A stretch of DNA of 64,000 bases from Rhizobium leguminosarum (lineage in GTDB: Bacteria; Pseudomonadota; Alphaproteobacteria; Rhizobiales; Rhizobiaceae): NCBI RefSeq assembly GCF_002953715.1, contig NZ_CP025012.1, positions 4,273,001 through 4,337,000 on the forward strand, read 5' to 3'. The notes beneath the pieces were generated by a model, which did no database searches, was not told the origin of the DNA, and saw nothing but the letters and a program-made list of their open reading frames with translations. Each line of letters begins with the position of its first letter. The stretch's first letter is position 1. Below, piece by piece: positions 41,975 to 50,926 of this stretch. The position numbers and the translations under genes were made by a program.

Positions 41975-42012
41975 TTCGGAATCCCGAAGCGGGGGGATTT
42001 CGGGATCCCGAA
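41975..42012. repeat. TTCGGRATCCCGAA palindrome pair, copies 2 and 3
   Basis: Copy 2 is TTCGGAATCCCGAA (41975-41988), identical to copy 1. Copy 3 is the perfect palindrome TTCGGGATCCCGAA (41999-42012). Their centres are 24 bp apart, a little over two helical turns, so both would face nearly the same side of the DNA. GTGGGATTTTTC follows copy 3, so a transcript end is an alternative reading. Confidence 0.6.
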
Positions 42013-42367
42013 GTGGGATTTTTCTTCGTGGCGACGCTGACGCGTTTGTCGGCAGCAATCGGACCGCGGCATCCGACGGAAGAAACCGAGTCGGTCGGTG
42101 GCTCACCGATTACGGCACCTTCCACCTCGACGCCGGCTTAGAAGATCAAGATTGCAATTTATTTTGGTTGATTGGTTCGTTTGTAAACTTATTGTTGAGG
42201 CAAAAGGACGCGTCCTCGGATCGAATCCCGAATGTTCAGTTTATCGCAGCACAAACTCCGTCGACCGACACATATCCGCACCCGGCGCGTCGATACCGGC
42301 GCTGGAGCCGGGTTGCCAGCATCGCCCGTAACTTCCTGACTGCTCCCAACATCAACTGAGGTTTCCC

Positions 42368-43810
42368 ATGCGCATCGCCGTCGGTGGCATTCATACCGAA
42401 TGCAGCACATACAATCCCGTTCTGAACGAGGAAAAGGATTTCCGCGTCGTGCGTGGGGAGGCGCTACTGGCGTCTCCCTATTTCGCCTTCCTCAAGGATT
42501 ATGACGCCGAATTTCTGCCGACGATCCATGCGCGCGCCATTGCGGGTGGCCCGGTTTCGCGTGCCACCTACGAGGCCTTCAAGGGTGAATTCCTCGAGCG
42601 GCTGAAGCCGATGCTGCCGCTTGACGGTCTCTATCTCGCCATGCATGGCGCCATGTATGTCGAGGGCATGGAGGATGCCGAAGGGGACTGGATCAGTGCG
42701 GCCCGTGCGCTGGTCGGCAAGGATTGCACGGTTTCGGCAAGCTACGACCTGCACGGCAACGTCACGCAACGCATCATCGATGCGCTCGACATCTATTCCA
42801 CCTATCGTACTGCGCCGCATATCGATGTCGAGGAGACGATGCGCCGCTCCGTCTCCATGCTGGTGAAGAGCCTGAAAACCGGCGAGAGGCCGATCGTTCT
42901 CTGGGCGCCGATTCCCGTCGTGCTGCCCGGCGAGCGCACCAGCACCGTCGATGAGCCGGCAAAGGGCCTCTATGACATGCTGCCTGGGATCGATGCGATC
43001 GACGGCGTCTGGGATGCATCGCTGATGGTCGGCTATGTCTGGGCCGACGAACCGCGCGCCACCGCCGCCGCGATCATGACCGGCAGCGACCGCGCCGTGC
43101 TGGAGCGCGAGGCCAAACGCCTCGCCAAGGCCTATTGGGATGCACGGCAAGACTTTGTCTTCGGCTGCGAGACCGGCTCGGTCGAAGAATGCGTCGCCAG
43201 GGCGATCGCAAGCCCGACCGCGCCAGTGGTGCTTGCCGAATCCGGCGACAACCCGACTGGCGGCGGCGTTGGGGACCGGGCCGATGTACTGGCAGAACTG
43301 ATCGCCCGGGGTGCCACGGGCGTCGTCTTTGCCGGCATTGCGGACAAGGCGGCGACCGCGGCCTGTTATGCCGCCGGCATCGGCGCGGAACTGGAGCTCA
43401 GCGTCGGCGCCTCGCTCGACACCAAGGGTAGCAAGCCCGTTCACGGCCGCTTCACCGTCAAATTCCTGCATGAGACATCAGATCCCACTGACCGCCAGGC
43501 GGTGGTTTCGATCAGTGGCATCGATCTGGTGCTTTCCGCCAAGCGTCGGCCCTATCACAACATCGCCGATTTCACCCGGCTCGGCCTCGACCCGCACCAA
43601 GCGAAGATCATCGTCGTCAAATCGGGCTATCTCTCGCCGGAACTGGCGCCGATCGCCAATCCGAACCTGATGGCGCTATCAACAGGTGTCGTCGACCAGT
43701 TCGTCGAGCGCCTGCCGCGGCTGCGCAAGCAGCATCCGACCTACCCCTTCGACAAGGATTTTGCCTTCGAGCCGCAGGTCTTTCTCTCCGCACGCTCGAC
43801 GCCAGCCTGA
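42368..43810 (+). CDS. M81 family metallopeptidase (MlrC-like)
   Basis: This 480-residue protein belongs to the M81/MlrC family (DUF1485 plus C-terminal MlrC domain). It starts MRIAVGGIHTECSTYNP, with MHGAMYVEGMEDAEGDW, ASYDLHGNVTQRIIDALD and ESGDNPTGGGVGDRADVL as family blocks; His and Asp residues in these suit a zinc site. MlrC finishes degradation of microcystin-derived peptides in sphingomonads; here the substrate is unknown. It heads the gene run that includes a GntR regulator and a peptide-type transporter. Confidence 0.9.
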   Translation: MRIAVGGIHTECSTYNPVLNEEKDFRVVRGEALLASPYFAFLKDYDAEFLPTIHARAIAGGPVSRATYEAFKGEFLERLKPMLPLDGLYLAMHGAMYVEGMEDAEGDWISAARALVGKDCTVSASYDLHGNVTQRIIDALDIYSTYRTAPHIDVEETMRRSVSMLVKSLKTGERPIVLWAPIPVVLPGERTSTVDEPAKGLYDMLPGIDAIDGVWDASLMVGYVWADEPRATAAAIMTGSDRAVLEREAKRLAKAYWDARQDFVFGCETGSVEECVARAIASPTAPVVLAESGDNPTGGGVGDRADVLAELIARGATGVVFAGIADKAATAACYAAGIGAELELSVGASLDTKGSKPVHGRFTVKFLHETSDPTDRQAVVSISGIDLVLSAKRRPYHNIADFTRLGLDPHQAKIIVVKSGYLSPELAPIANPNLMALSTGVVDQFVERLPRLRKQHPTYPFDKDFAFEPQVFLSARSTPA

Positions 43811-43931
43811 GTTTCACCTGAACCAATTGCGTTTTTTGGGATGATATTGTCGATCGCGGCGCCGCCCTGTCGCTGCGATCGACTGCTTTCCCGTATCGCG
43901 GCAATGGCGGGATTTGAGCAAAAAACGGGCA

Positions 43932-43984
43932 GATTTGGATTTGCACAAAAAAGCGCTTGACGGTCGCCGCGATTTGGTTTGCAC
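43932..43984. repeat. Direct repeat upstream of the GntR gene
   Basis: GATTTGGATTTGCAC (43932-43946) and GATTTGGTTTGCAC (43971-43984) are near-identical direct repeats spaced 39 bp. They flank CTTGAC at 43955-43960, a possible -35 box. They may be activator sites or part of the promoter. Confidence 0.5.
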
Positions 43985-44012
43985 TGAACCAATAGAAAAT
44001 TGGTACGGACCA
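43974..44012. promoter_or_regulatory. Probable GntR/FadR-type operator cluster
   Basis: Interleaved TTGGT/ACCAA half sites occur just before the GntR start. TTGGTT (43974-43979) pairs with AACCAA (43987-43992), ACCAAT (43988-43993) pairs with ATTGGT (43999-44004), and TGGTACGGACCA (44001-44012) fits the FadR-subfamily pattern TGGT-N-ACCA. This suits autoregulation by the adjacent regulator. Confidence 0.6.
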
Positions 44013-44020
44013 TTTAGCGA

Positions 44021-44752
44021 ATGCCGATGGATGAGACGCAGGGCAATTCGAATTATGCGCTGGAGAAGCTGAGGGCTCTGCTGCGGTCCGACAGTCTCGA
44101 CGCCGACGGCAAGCTGCCGACCGAGCGCACCCTTTCGGAAATGCTTGGCGTCGGCCGCCGTGCCGTCCGCCGTGCCCTCGAAGTGCTGGAGGCCGAGGGC
44201 CGCATCTGGCGCCGCCAAGGCTCCGGCACCTATGCCGGCCCGCGCCCCGACGGCTGGAGCGATCATGTCGGCTCGATCGTTGCCGGCACCGATCTCATGG
44301 AAGTCATGGAAGTGCGCCTGCGCATCGAACCGCAGCTCGCCCAGCTTGCCGCCATGCGCGCCAAGGCCGCCGATATCGAGCGCATGTATGATCTGGTGAA
44401 GAAGATCTACGAAAGCACCGATGCCGACGGGCGCGAACTCTGGGATGGGGCGCTGCACCGCCAGATCGCCCAATGCGCCGGCAACGGCTTCTTCCTCACC
44501 ATCTTCGACGTCATCAACCGGGTACGACAGGACGAGGCCTGGCAGACGATCCGCGAGCGCGCTCGCAGCGCCAGCCGGACGCGGCCCGTCACCTTCGGCC
44601 AGCACACGGCGATCGTCGATGCGATCGCCGCTCGTGATCCGGCCAGGGCCGGCGAAGCGATGCGCCAGCATCTGCTGACGCTGCAGGAAAGCCTCATCCG
44701 CATCACCTCGCTCGATCATAGCGAAACGGAGGTCGACAAGACCCTCGCCTGA
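44021..44752 (+). CDS. GntR-family regulator, FadR/FCD subfamily
   Basis: This 243-residue repressor-type protein has an N-terminal winged helix (LRSDSLDADGKLPTERTLSEMLGVGRRAVRRALEVLEAEG, cited as KLPTERTLSEMLGVGRRAVR) and an all-helical FCD ligand domain (about residues 90-235). The FCD domain carries Arg/His candidates for metal-carboxylate binding (VRLRIEP-like MEVRLRIEPQLAQL; LHRQIAQCAGN). It lies between the M81 gene and the transporter operon and probably responds to the transported or degraded compound. Confidence 0.92.
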   Translation: MPMDETQGNSNYALEKLRALLRSDSLDADGKLPTERTLSEMLGVGRRAVRRALEVLEAEGRIWRRQGSGTYAGPRPDGWSDHVGSIVAGTDLMEVMEVRLRIEPQLAQLAAMRAKAADIERMYDLVKKIYESTDADGRELWDGALHRQIAQCAGNGFFLTIFDVINRVRQDEAWQTIRERARSASRTRPVTFGQHTAIVDAIAARDPARAGEAMRQHLLTLQESLIRITSLDHSETEVDKTLA

Positions 44753-44843
44753 ACAGCGAGGTGAGCAGGGAGAAGAGAGACGGGCGGGCCATAACCGCCG
44801 GAATGGAAGCCAAAACCAAACAAACAGAACAGAGGAGAATGGA

Positions 44844-46352
44844 ATGAAGATCGCCAAATTGCTGACCGCCACCGTTGCCGGCGCGCTGTTTGCGCTTCCT
44901 GCCTTCGCCGTCGACCTGAAGATCGGCCTGCAGGACGATGCCGACGTGCTCGATCCCGCGCAGTCACGCACCTTCGTCGGCCGCATCGTCTATACTGCAA
45001 TGTGCGACAAGCTGGTCGACGTCTCGCCGGATCTGAAGATCGTGCCGCAGCTTGCCACCGAATGGAGCTGGTCGGCCGACGGCAAAGAGCTCACCATGAA
45101 GCTGCGCCAAGGCGTCAAGTTCCATGACGAGACCCCCTTCAACGCCGAAGCCGTCGTCGCCACCATCGAGCGCAACATCACCCTGCCGGAATCACGCCGC
45201 AAGAGCGAGCTCAGCTCGGTCGCAAAGGTCGAGGCAACAAGCGAATACGAGGTCAAGTTCACCCTCAAGGCGCCTGACGTCACCCTTCTTGCCCAGCTTT
45301 CCGACCGCGCCGGCATGATCGTCTCGCCGAAGGCCGCCAAGGAACTCGGCGCCAAGTTCGGCGATCACCCGGTCTGCGCCGGTCCGTTCAAGTTCGTCGA
45401 GCGCGTCCAGCAGGACCGCATTGTACTCGAAAAGTTCCAGGACTACTGGAACAAGGACAAGATCTTCATCGACAAGCTCACCTATCTGCCGATCCCGGAT
45501 ACGACGGTGCGCCTCGCCAACCTGCGTTCCGGCGATCTCGACATGATCGAGCGTCTGGCCGCGACCGACGCTGAAGCGGTGAAAGCGGATTCGAGCCTCG
45601 TCTATGCCGACGCCGTCGGCACCGGCTACATGGCGCTCTATACCAATATCGGCAATGGTGCGCGTGCCGACAATCCTTTCGGCAAGGACAAGCGCCTGCG
45701 CCAGGCTTTCTCGCTGGCGATCGACCGCGATGCCGTCAACCAGATCGTCTATGAAGGCACGGCGGTCTCCGGCAACCAGCCCTTCCCGCCAAGCAGCCCG
45801 TGGTTCGACAAGGATATTCCCGTCCCCGCCCGCGATCTCGACAAGGCCAAGGCGCTGATCAAGGAAGCCGGCTTCGACCGCGTGCCGATCGAGCTGCAGA
45901 TCCCGAACAATCCCGTTGCCATGCAGATGATGCAGATCATCCAGTCGATGGTCGGCGAAGCCGGCTTCGACGTCAGTCTGAAATCGACGGAATTCGCCAC
46001 ACTGCTAAGCGAGCAGACCGCCGGCAACTATCAGCTCAGCCGTTCCGACTGGTCCGGCCGCGTCGATCCCGATGGCAACATCCATCAGTTCATCACCTGC
46101 AAGGGCGGCATCAACGACACGAAATACTGCAATTCCGAAGTGGACAAGCTGCTGAACGAAGCCCGTGCATCGACCGACGATGCCGTGCGCAAGCAGAAAT
46201 ACGATGCCGCCGCCGTCATCCTGAACGATGATCTGCCGATCATCTATCTCGGCCATCAGTCCTGGATCTGGGCGCTGCACAAGAACATCACCGGCTTCAT
46301 TCCGTCGCCGGATGGCATGATCCGTCTCGTCGGCGTCAAGAAAGCCGGCTGA
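44844..46352 (+). CDS. Dipeptide/oligopeptide ABC substrate-binding protein
   Basis: This 502-residue periplasmic protein of SBP family 5 has a signal peptide (ends LPAFAVDLK). Motifs include QDDADVLDPAQSRTFVGRIVY, LATEWSWSADGKELTMKLRQGVKFHD (cited by ends), GLRQAFSLAID-like KRLRQAFSLAIDRDAV and DWSGRVDPDGN. It fits DppA/OppA-like binding of peptides or similar amides. A RIME-like repeat separates it from the permease genes, which may lower their expression relative to it. Confidence 0.93.
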   Translation: MKIAKLLTATVAGALFALPAFAVDLKIGLQDDADVLDPAQSRTFVGRIVYTAMCDKLVDVSPDLKIVPQLATEWSWSADGKELTMKLRQGVKFHDETPFNAEAVVATIERNITLPESRRKSELSSVAKVEATSEYEVKFTLKAPDVTLLAQLSDRAGMIVSPKAAKELGAKFGDHPVCAGPFKFVERVQQDRIVLEKFQDYWNKDKIFIDKLTYLPIPDTTVRLANLRSGDLDMIERLAATDAEAVKADSSLVYADAVGTGYMALYTNIGNGARADNPFGKDKRLRQAFSLAIDRDAVNQIVYEGTAVSGNQPFPPSSPWFDKDIPVPARDLDKAKALIKEAGFDRVPIELQIPNNPVAMQMMQIIQSMVGEAGFDVSLKSTEFATLLSEQTAGNYQLSRSDWSGRVDPDGNIHQFITCKGGINDTKYCNSEVDKLLNEARASTDDAVRKQKYDAAAVILNDDLPIIYLGHQSWIWALHKNITGFIPSPDGMIRLVGVKKAG

Positions 46353-46394
46353 CCATAAGCAAATCATGCGGCGGAAACCCTCCGCCGCATGATT

Positions 46395-46501
46395 CTAAAG
46401 CGCGTCGCAATCTTTCAGATTCGCTTCACGCGCTTTAGCTTTTTGTTTTACGCATGTCGTTATCGCAAAACCGCTGCACACCTTTGCGCGACATGCTTTA
46501 G
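46395..46501. repeat. RIME1-like element between binding protein and permease genes
   Basis: A 107-bp two-palindrome unit runs from CTAAAGCGCG to GCATGCTTTAG-type ends (CTAAAGCGCG to ACATGCTTTAG). It is the inverse-orientation counterpart of 31172-31278. It sits inside a transporter operon, 43 bases past the binding-protein stop and 17 bases before the permease ATG. Confidence 0.82.
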
Positions 46502-46518
46502 TCGTGTCAGGATCGCCC

Positions 46519-47466
46519 ATGTACACTTACATTGCCAAACGGCTCTTGGTCGCCATACCGACGCTTTTGATCATTTCGATCTTCGTCTTCTCGCTGCAGA
46601 AGCTGCTGCCCGGTGATCCAATCCTCGCCATGGCCGGCGAGGAACGCGACCCGCAGGTTCTCGAATTCCTGCGCGAGAAATACCGGCTGAACGATCCCGT
46701 GCCCTATCAATATGTTCGCTGGCTCGGTGCGGCCCTTCAGGGTGATCTCGGCATTTCGCTGCGCACCAACCAGCCGGTTCTGCAGCTCGTCGGCGAAAAG
46801 CTGCCGGTCACCATCCAGCTCGCCATCATGTCGATGATCTTCGCCTTTGCGATCGGCGTGCCGATGGGCATCCTGGCGGCCGTCAAGAAGAACACGATGA
46901 TCGACTATCTCGCCAACATCATCGCACTGACCGGTCTGTCGATCCCGAATTTCTGGCTCGGCATCATGCTGATCCTCCTGGTTTCGGTCAATCTCGGCTG
47001 GCTGCCGGCATCGGGCTACGAACCCTTTTTCAGCAATCCGCTGCGTTCGCTGGAAACCATGCTGATGCCCTCCTTCGTGCTCGGCAATGCGCTGGCCGCG
47101 ACCCTGATGCGCCATACCCGCTCGGCGATGCTCAGTGTGCTCAGCGCCGATTACATCCGCACCGCCCGCGCCAAGGGACTGCCGGAAAGCACTGTCGTGC
47201 TCGAACACAGCTTCCGCAATGCGGTGCTGCCGATCGTGACGCTGACCGCCCTGCTCTTCGGCGAACTGCTCGCCGGCGCCGTGCTGACCGAGCAGATCTT
47301 CACCATTCCGGGTTTCGGAAAGCTCATCGTCGACGCCGTCTTCAACCGCGACTACGCCGTCGTCCAGGGCGTGGTGATCTGCACGGCGATCGGCTTCATT
47401 CTGATGAACCTCCTGGCCGACATTCTCTACGTCCTTCTCAATCCGCGCATGAGGGCCGCCCTATGA
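46519..47466 (+). CDS. DppB-type ABC permease
   Basis: This 315-residue inner-membrane protein has six membrane segments and the DppB/OppB start MYTYIAKRLLVAIPTLLIISIFVFSL (cited by its ends). The conserved LLPGDPILAM, the EAA-like loop DYIRTARAKGLPESTVVLEHSFRNAVLP, and the final LADILYVLLNPRMR are typical. It pairs with the next permease. AGGA lies before the chosen ATG at 46519. Confidence 0.94.
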   Translation: MYTYIAKRLLVAIPTLLIISIFVFSLQKLLPGDPILAMAGEERDPQVLEFLREKYRLNDPVPYQYVRWLGAALQGDLGISLRTNQPVLQLVGEKLPVTIQLAIMSMIFAFAIGVPMGILAAVKKNTMIDYLANIIALTGLSIPNFWLGIMLILLVSVNLGWLPASGYEPFFSNPLRSLETMLMPSFVLGNALAATLMRHTRSAMLSVLSADYIRTARAKGLPESTVVLEHSFRNAVLPIVTLTALLFGELLAGAVLTEQIFTIPGFGKLIVDAVFNRDYAVVQGVVICTAIGFILMNLLADILYVLLNPRMRAAL

Positions 47467-48338
47467 CCGCGATCGGAGAGACCGGCATTCCCTCTGCGGT
47501 CGACCGCACGCCGAGCCGCGCCTGGCGCAAGCTGAAGGCCAACAAGGGCGCCCTCGTTGGCCTGGCGATCATCGCCTTCTTCGCGATCCTCGCGGTTGCC
47601 GCCCCCCTTCTTCCAATTCCCGATCCGAACGCCACAAGCTGGTCGGCGATCCGCAAGGCCCCGTCCGCCGCCCATTGGCTTGGCACCGACGACATCGGCC
47701 GCGACATTCTTTCCCGGATGATCTGGGGCGCGCAGGCTTCGTTGATGGCCGGCGTCTTCTCGGTGGCGATCGCCGTTATCATCGGCGTGCCCTTCGGCCT
47801 TATCTCCGGTTATTTCGGCGGCTGGATCGACATGGTGATCTCTCGCATCACCGAAGCCTTTCTGGCCATGCCTTTCCTCATCACCGCGATCGCGCTCGCA
47901 GCTTTTCTCGGTCCGAGCCTGACCAATGCGATGATTGCGATCGGCCTTTCGGCCATGCCGGTCTTCGTGCGGCTGACGCGCGGCCAGGTGCTTTCGGTCA
48001 AGACTGAGGAATATGTCGAGGGCGCCCGCTCGATCGGCCTCCGGTCCTCGAGCATCATCACCCGCTATATCCTGCCGAACGTCTTTGCACCGATCCTCGT
48101 GCAGGCGACGTTGACCATCGCCACCGCCATCATCGCCGAGGCGAGCCTCTCCTTTCTCGGCCTCGGGCAGCAACCGCCGGCGCCGAGCTGGGGCTCGATG
48201 CTGAACGTCGCCAAGAATTTCCTCTCCCAGGCGCCATGGATGGCGATGTGGCCGGGTGCCGCGATCTTCCTCGTCGTCATCGGTTTCAATCTTTTAGGCG
48301 ACGGCCTGCGCGATGCACTTGATCCGCGCGAAGCATGA
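47463..48338 (+). CDS. DppC-type ABC permease
   Basis: This 291-residue permease overlaps the DppB gene by four bases (ATGA). It has the N-terminal cytoplasmic stretch and first helix of DppC (AWRKLKANKGALVGLAIIAFF), the HWLGTDDIGRDILSRMIWGAQASL block and the EAA loop EGARSIGLRSSSIITRYILPN. The closing NLLGDGLRDALDPREA is the DppC signature. Confidence 0.94.
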   Translation: MTAIGETGIPSAVDRTPSRAWRKLKANKGALVGLAIIAFFAILAVAAPLLPIPDPNATSWSAIRKAPSAAHWLGTDDIGRDILSRMIWGAQASLMAGVFSVAIAVIIGVPFGLISGYFGGWIDMVISRITEAFLAMPFLITAIALAAFLGPSLTNAMIAIGLSAMPVFVRLTRGQVLSVKTEEYVEGARSIGLRSSSIITRYILPNVFAPILVQATLTIATAIIAEASLSFLGLGQQPPAPSWGSMLNVAKNFLSQAPWMAMWPGAAIFLVVIGFNLLGDGLRDALDPREA

Positions 48339-48359
48339 TTTCTCGAAAGGACATTTGAC

Positions 48360-50144
48360 ATGACCGCATTCACGACCCGTCCCGAGATCCTCGGCACCTT
48401 CGGTGTCGTCACCTCTACGCACTGGATCGCCTCGGCCGTCGGCATGAGCATTCTCGAAAAAGGCGGCAACGCCTTCGATGCGGCAGTGGCGACGGGCTTC
48501 GTGCTGCAGATCGTCGAGCCGCATCTTTGCGGCCCGGGCGGCGACCTGCCGGCGGTGATCTATTCGAAGAAAAAGGACAAGGTCGAGGTCATCTGCGCGC
48601 AGGGTCCCGCCCCCGCCGGCGCGACGATCGAACACTACACGGCGGAAGGCCTGAGCCTGATCCCCGGCGATGGGCTGCTTGCGACCGTCATCCCCGGCTC
48701 CTTCGATGGCTGGATGCTGATGCTGCGCGACTATGGCTCGATGAGCGTGCGCGATGTGCTGGAACCGGCGATCTATTACGCCGAGCACGGCCATCCGATG
48801 CTGCCGCGCGTCTCCGCCACCATCAAGGGGCTCGCCGCCTTCTTCGAGAAGGAATGGCCGACCTCCTATGAGACCTGGCTGCCGGGCGGCAGCGCCCCCG
48901 AAGCGCATGTGAATTTCAGGAATCCGGTGCTTGCCGAAACCTGGAAGCGCATCATCGCCGAGGCCGAGGCGAAAAGCGGCCGGGAGGCGCAGGTGCAGGC
49001 GGCCCGCGACGCCTTCTACCGCGGCTTCGTCGCCGAGAAGATCGATGACTATCTGAAGACCGCCGAGGTGATGGATGCGAGCGGCAACCGCCACAAGGGC
49101 GTTTTGACCGCCAACGACATGGCGAACTGGTCGGCAACGATCGAGGAGCCGCTGACCTATGATTATCATGGCTGGACCATTGCCAAGATCGGCCCCTGGG
49201 GCCAGGGTCCGGTCTTTCTGCAGACCCTGTCGATCCTCAAAGGCTTCGATCTCGCCGCGATGGACCCTGCTGGCGCCGATTTCGTCCATACCGTCGTCGA
49301 AGCGATGAAGCTCGCCTTCGCCGACCGCGAAGTCTATTACGGCGATCCTGATTTCTCGGAGATCCCTGTCGCGCACCTGCTGTCGGAGACCTATGCCGCT
49401 GAGCGCAGCCAACTGGTCGGCGCGGACGCCTCCTTCGATCTTCGCCCCGGCATCGTGCCTGGCTTCGAAGCGCAGCATGATCTGACGATGACGATGCTCG
49501 GTGCGGATTCGAAGACCGGCGCCGTCTACGAGCCGACCATGGCGCATCTTTCCGAAAAGCGCGGTGATACCGTGCATATCGATGTGATCGACCGCGACGG
49601 CAACATGGTCTCCGTCACCCCGTCCGGCGGCTGGCTGCAATCCTCGCCGACCGTGCCCGGCCTCGGCTTCTGCCTCAATTCCCGCGCCCAGATGTTCTGG
49701 CTGAAATCAGGCCTGCCGACGTCGCTTGCGCCGGGCAAACGGCCGCGCACGACGCTGACGCCGTCGCTCGGCCTCTACGAGGGCCGCCCGACGCTCGCCT
49801 TCGGCACACCGGGCGGCGACCAGCAGGAGCAGTGGCAGCTCTCTTTCTTCCTGCGCTACGCCCATCACAAGCTGAACCTGCAGGCGGCGATCGACCAGCC
49901 GCTGTTCCACACCTCGCATTTTCCGGGCTCCTTCTATCCGCGCACCCGCGAACCCGGCAGCCTGATGGCGGAAGCGAATTTCGGCCCCGATGTCCTCGAT
50001 GCCCTGCGCCGCAGGGGCCACAAGCTGACCGTCGCCGATCCCTGGACGATCGGCCGGCTGACTGCCGCGAGACGCGATGCCGACGGACTGTTGCGCGCCG
50101 CAGCCACCCCGCGCCTGATGCAGGCCTATGCGATCGGGAGATAG
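48360..50144 (+). CDS. Gamma-glutamyltransferase family protein
   Basis: This 594-residue Ntn-hydrolase of the GGT family splits into two subunits before a Thr nucleophile. Here Thr404 in GDTVHIDVIDRDGNMVSVTPSGG is in place, with the usual DGNMVS follow-on. The N-terminal part has SILEKGGNAFDAAVATGFVLQIVEPHLCGPGGD and PGSFDGW. No signal peptide is seen, so it may act in the cytoplasm, unlike classic periplasmic GGT. It lies 21 bases after the permease in the same operon. Confidence 0.92.
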   Translation: MTAFTTRPEILGTFGVVTSTHWIASAVGMSILEKGGNAFDAAVATGFVLQIVEPHLCGPGGDLPAVIYSKKKDKVEVICAQGPAPAGATIEHYTAEGLSLIPGDGLLATVIPGSFDGWMLMLRDYGSMSVRDVLEPAIYYAEHGHPMLPRVSATIKGLAAFFEKEWPTSYETWLPGGSAPEAHVNFRNPVLAETWKRIIAEAEAKSGREAQVQAARDAFYRGFVAEKIDDYLKTAEVMDASGNRHKGVLTANDMANWSATIEEPLTYDYHGWTIAKIGPWGQGPVFLQTLSILKGFDLAAMDPAGADFVHTVVEAMKLAFADREVYYGDPDFSEIPVAHLLSETYAAERSQLVGADASFDLRPGIVPGFEAQHDLTMTMLGADSKTGAVYEPTMAHLSEKRGDTVHIDVIDRDGNMVSVTPSGGWLQSSPTVPGLGFCLNSRAQMFWLKSGLPTSLAPGKRPRTTLTPSLGLYEGRPTLAFGTPGGDQQEQWQLSFFLRYAHHKLNLQAAIDQPLFHTSHFPGSFYPRTREPGSLMAEANFGPDVLDALRRRGHKLTVADPWTIGRLTAARRDADGLLRAAATPRLMQAYAIGR

Positions 50145-50146
50145 TC

Positions 50147-50902
50147 ATGACCTGGTCGATCGTCGCCCGTGATCCCTTGACCGGTCATATCGGCATCGCC
50201 GTCGCGACCCGCTTCTTCGCCGTCGGCGCCCTTGTGCCGCATATTCGCGGCGGCATCGGCGCCGTCGCCACGCAGGCCTTCGTCAGCCCGCTTTACGGCG
50301 TCGACGGCCTGTCGCTGCTGGCTGCAGGCAAGGAACCAGAGGAAATCATCGCCGAGCTGACCGCGCGTGACGCCGGCCGCAATCAGCGGCAGCTGCACCT
50401 CATCGATGCGAGGGGGCACAACGCCGCCTTCACCGGCGCCGCATGCATCGACTGGGCGGGGCATCTGATCGATGAAAACGTCTCGGTCGCCGGCAACATG
50501 CTCGCGGGTCCCGACGTCGTCACTGAGACGCTTGCCACCTACAACAAGGCGATGGACAAGCCCCTGGCCGAACGCCTGCTGCTGGCGATGCAGGCAGGCG
50601 AGGATGCCGGCGGTGACAAGCGCGGCAGGCAGTCCGCCGCCCTCGTCATCCACCGCGATCAGGATTATCCGTGGCTGAGCATCCGCGCCGACGATCATCC
50701 CGATCCGCTCGCTGAACTTGTCCGCCTCCATGCAGTGGCGGGTGAACGCTACCTGCATGTCGCGGAGACGATGGCGACGCGGCAAAATCCGAACGGCATG
50801 ACCGACAGGCGCGAGATCGATGAAAAGATCACGACGCTGGAAGCGGCCCGCATCGCTGAAGGCAGGCCTTCCGCCTCCTTCGCCACGCCTTTGAAGACGT
50901 GA
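50147..50902 (+). CDS. DUF1028 protein, putative Ntn hydrolase
   Basis: This 251-residue protein starts MTWSIVARDPLTGHIGIAVATRFFAVG and has VGALVPHIRGGIGAVATQAF, typical of the DUF1028 family. The family is Ntn-hydrolase-like and of unknown activity; in many genomes it sits beside peptide transporters and GGT-type genes, as here. The gene follows the GGT stop by two bases, so translation is coupled. It lacks a signal peptide. Confidence 0.87.
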   Translation: MTWSIVARDPLTGHIGIAVATRFFAVGALVPHIRGGIGAVATQAFVSPLYGVDGLSLLAAGKEPEEIIAELTARDAGRNQRQLHLIDARGHNAAFTGAACIDWAGHLIDENVSVAGNMLAGPDVVTETLATYNKAMDKPLAERLLLAMQAGEDAGGDKRGRQSAALVIHRDQDYPWLSIRADDHPDPLAELVRLHAVAGERYLHVAETMATRQNPNGMTDRREIDEKITTLEAARIAEGRPSASFATPLKT

Positions 50903-50926
50903 ACCAGATAAAACTAAGGGAACGAC

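Larger units (their letters stand above)
41461..42367. other. Gene-free 0.9-kb stretch at the right edge of the accessory region
   Basis: No frame here has a recognisable product, a good ribosome site or coding bias; both strands were read. The stretch is AT-richer than its surroundings and holds three near-identical 14-bp palindromes (41896-42012). A T-loop-like TCGAATCCC lies near 42221. It may be a decayed region or a regulatory/recombination site cluster. Confidence 0.5.

Noticed and set aside
42211..42235. attR candidate: TCGAATCCC near 42221 matching the tRNA-Gly T loop
   Set aside because: Only nine bases match, all within a common T-loop motif; too short to count as an integration repeat.
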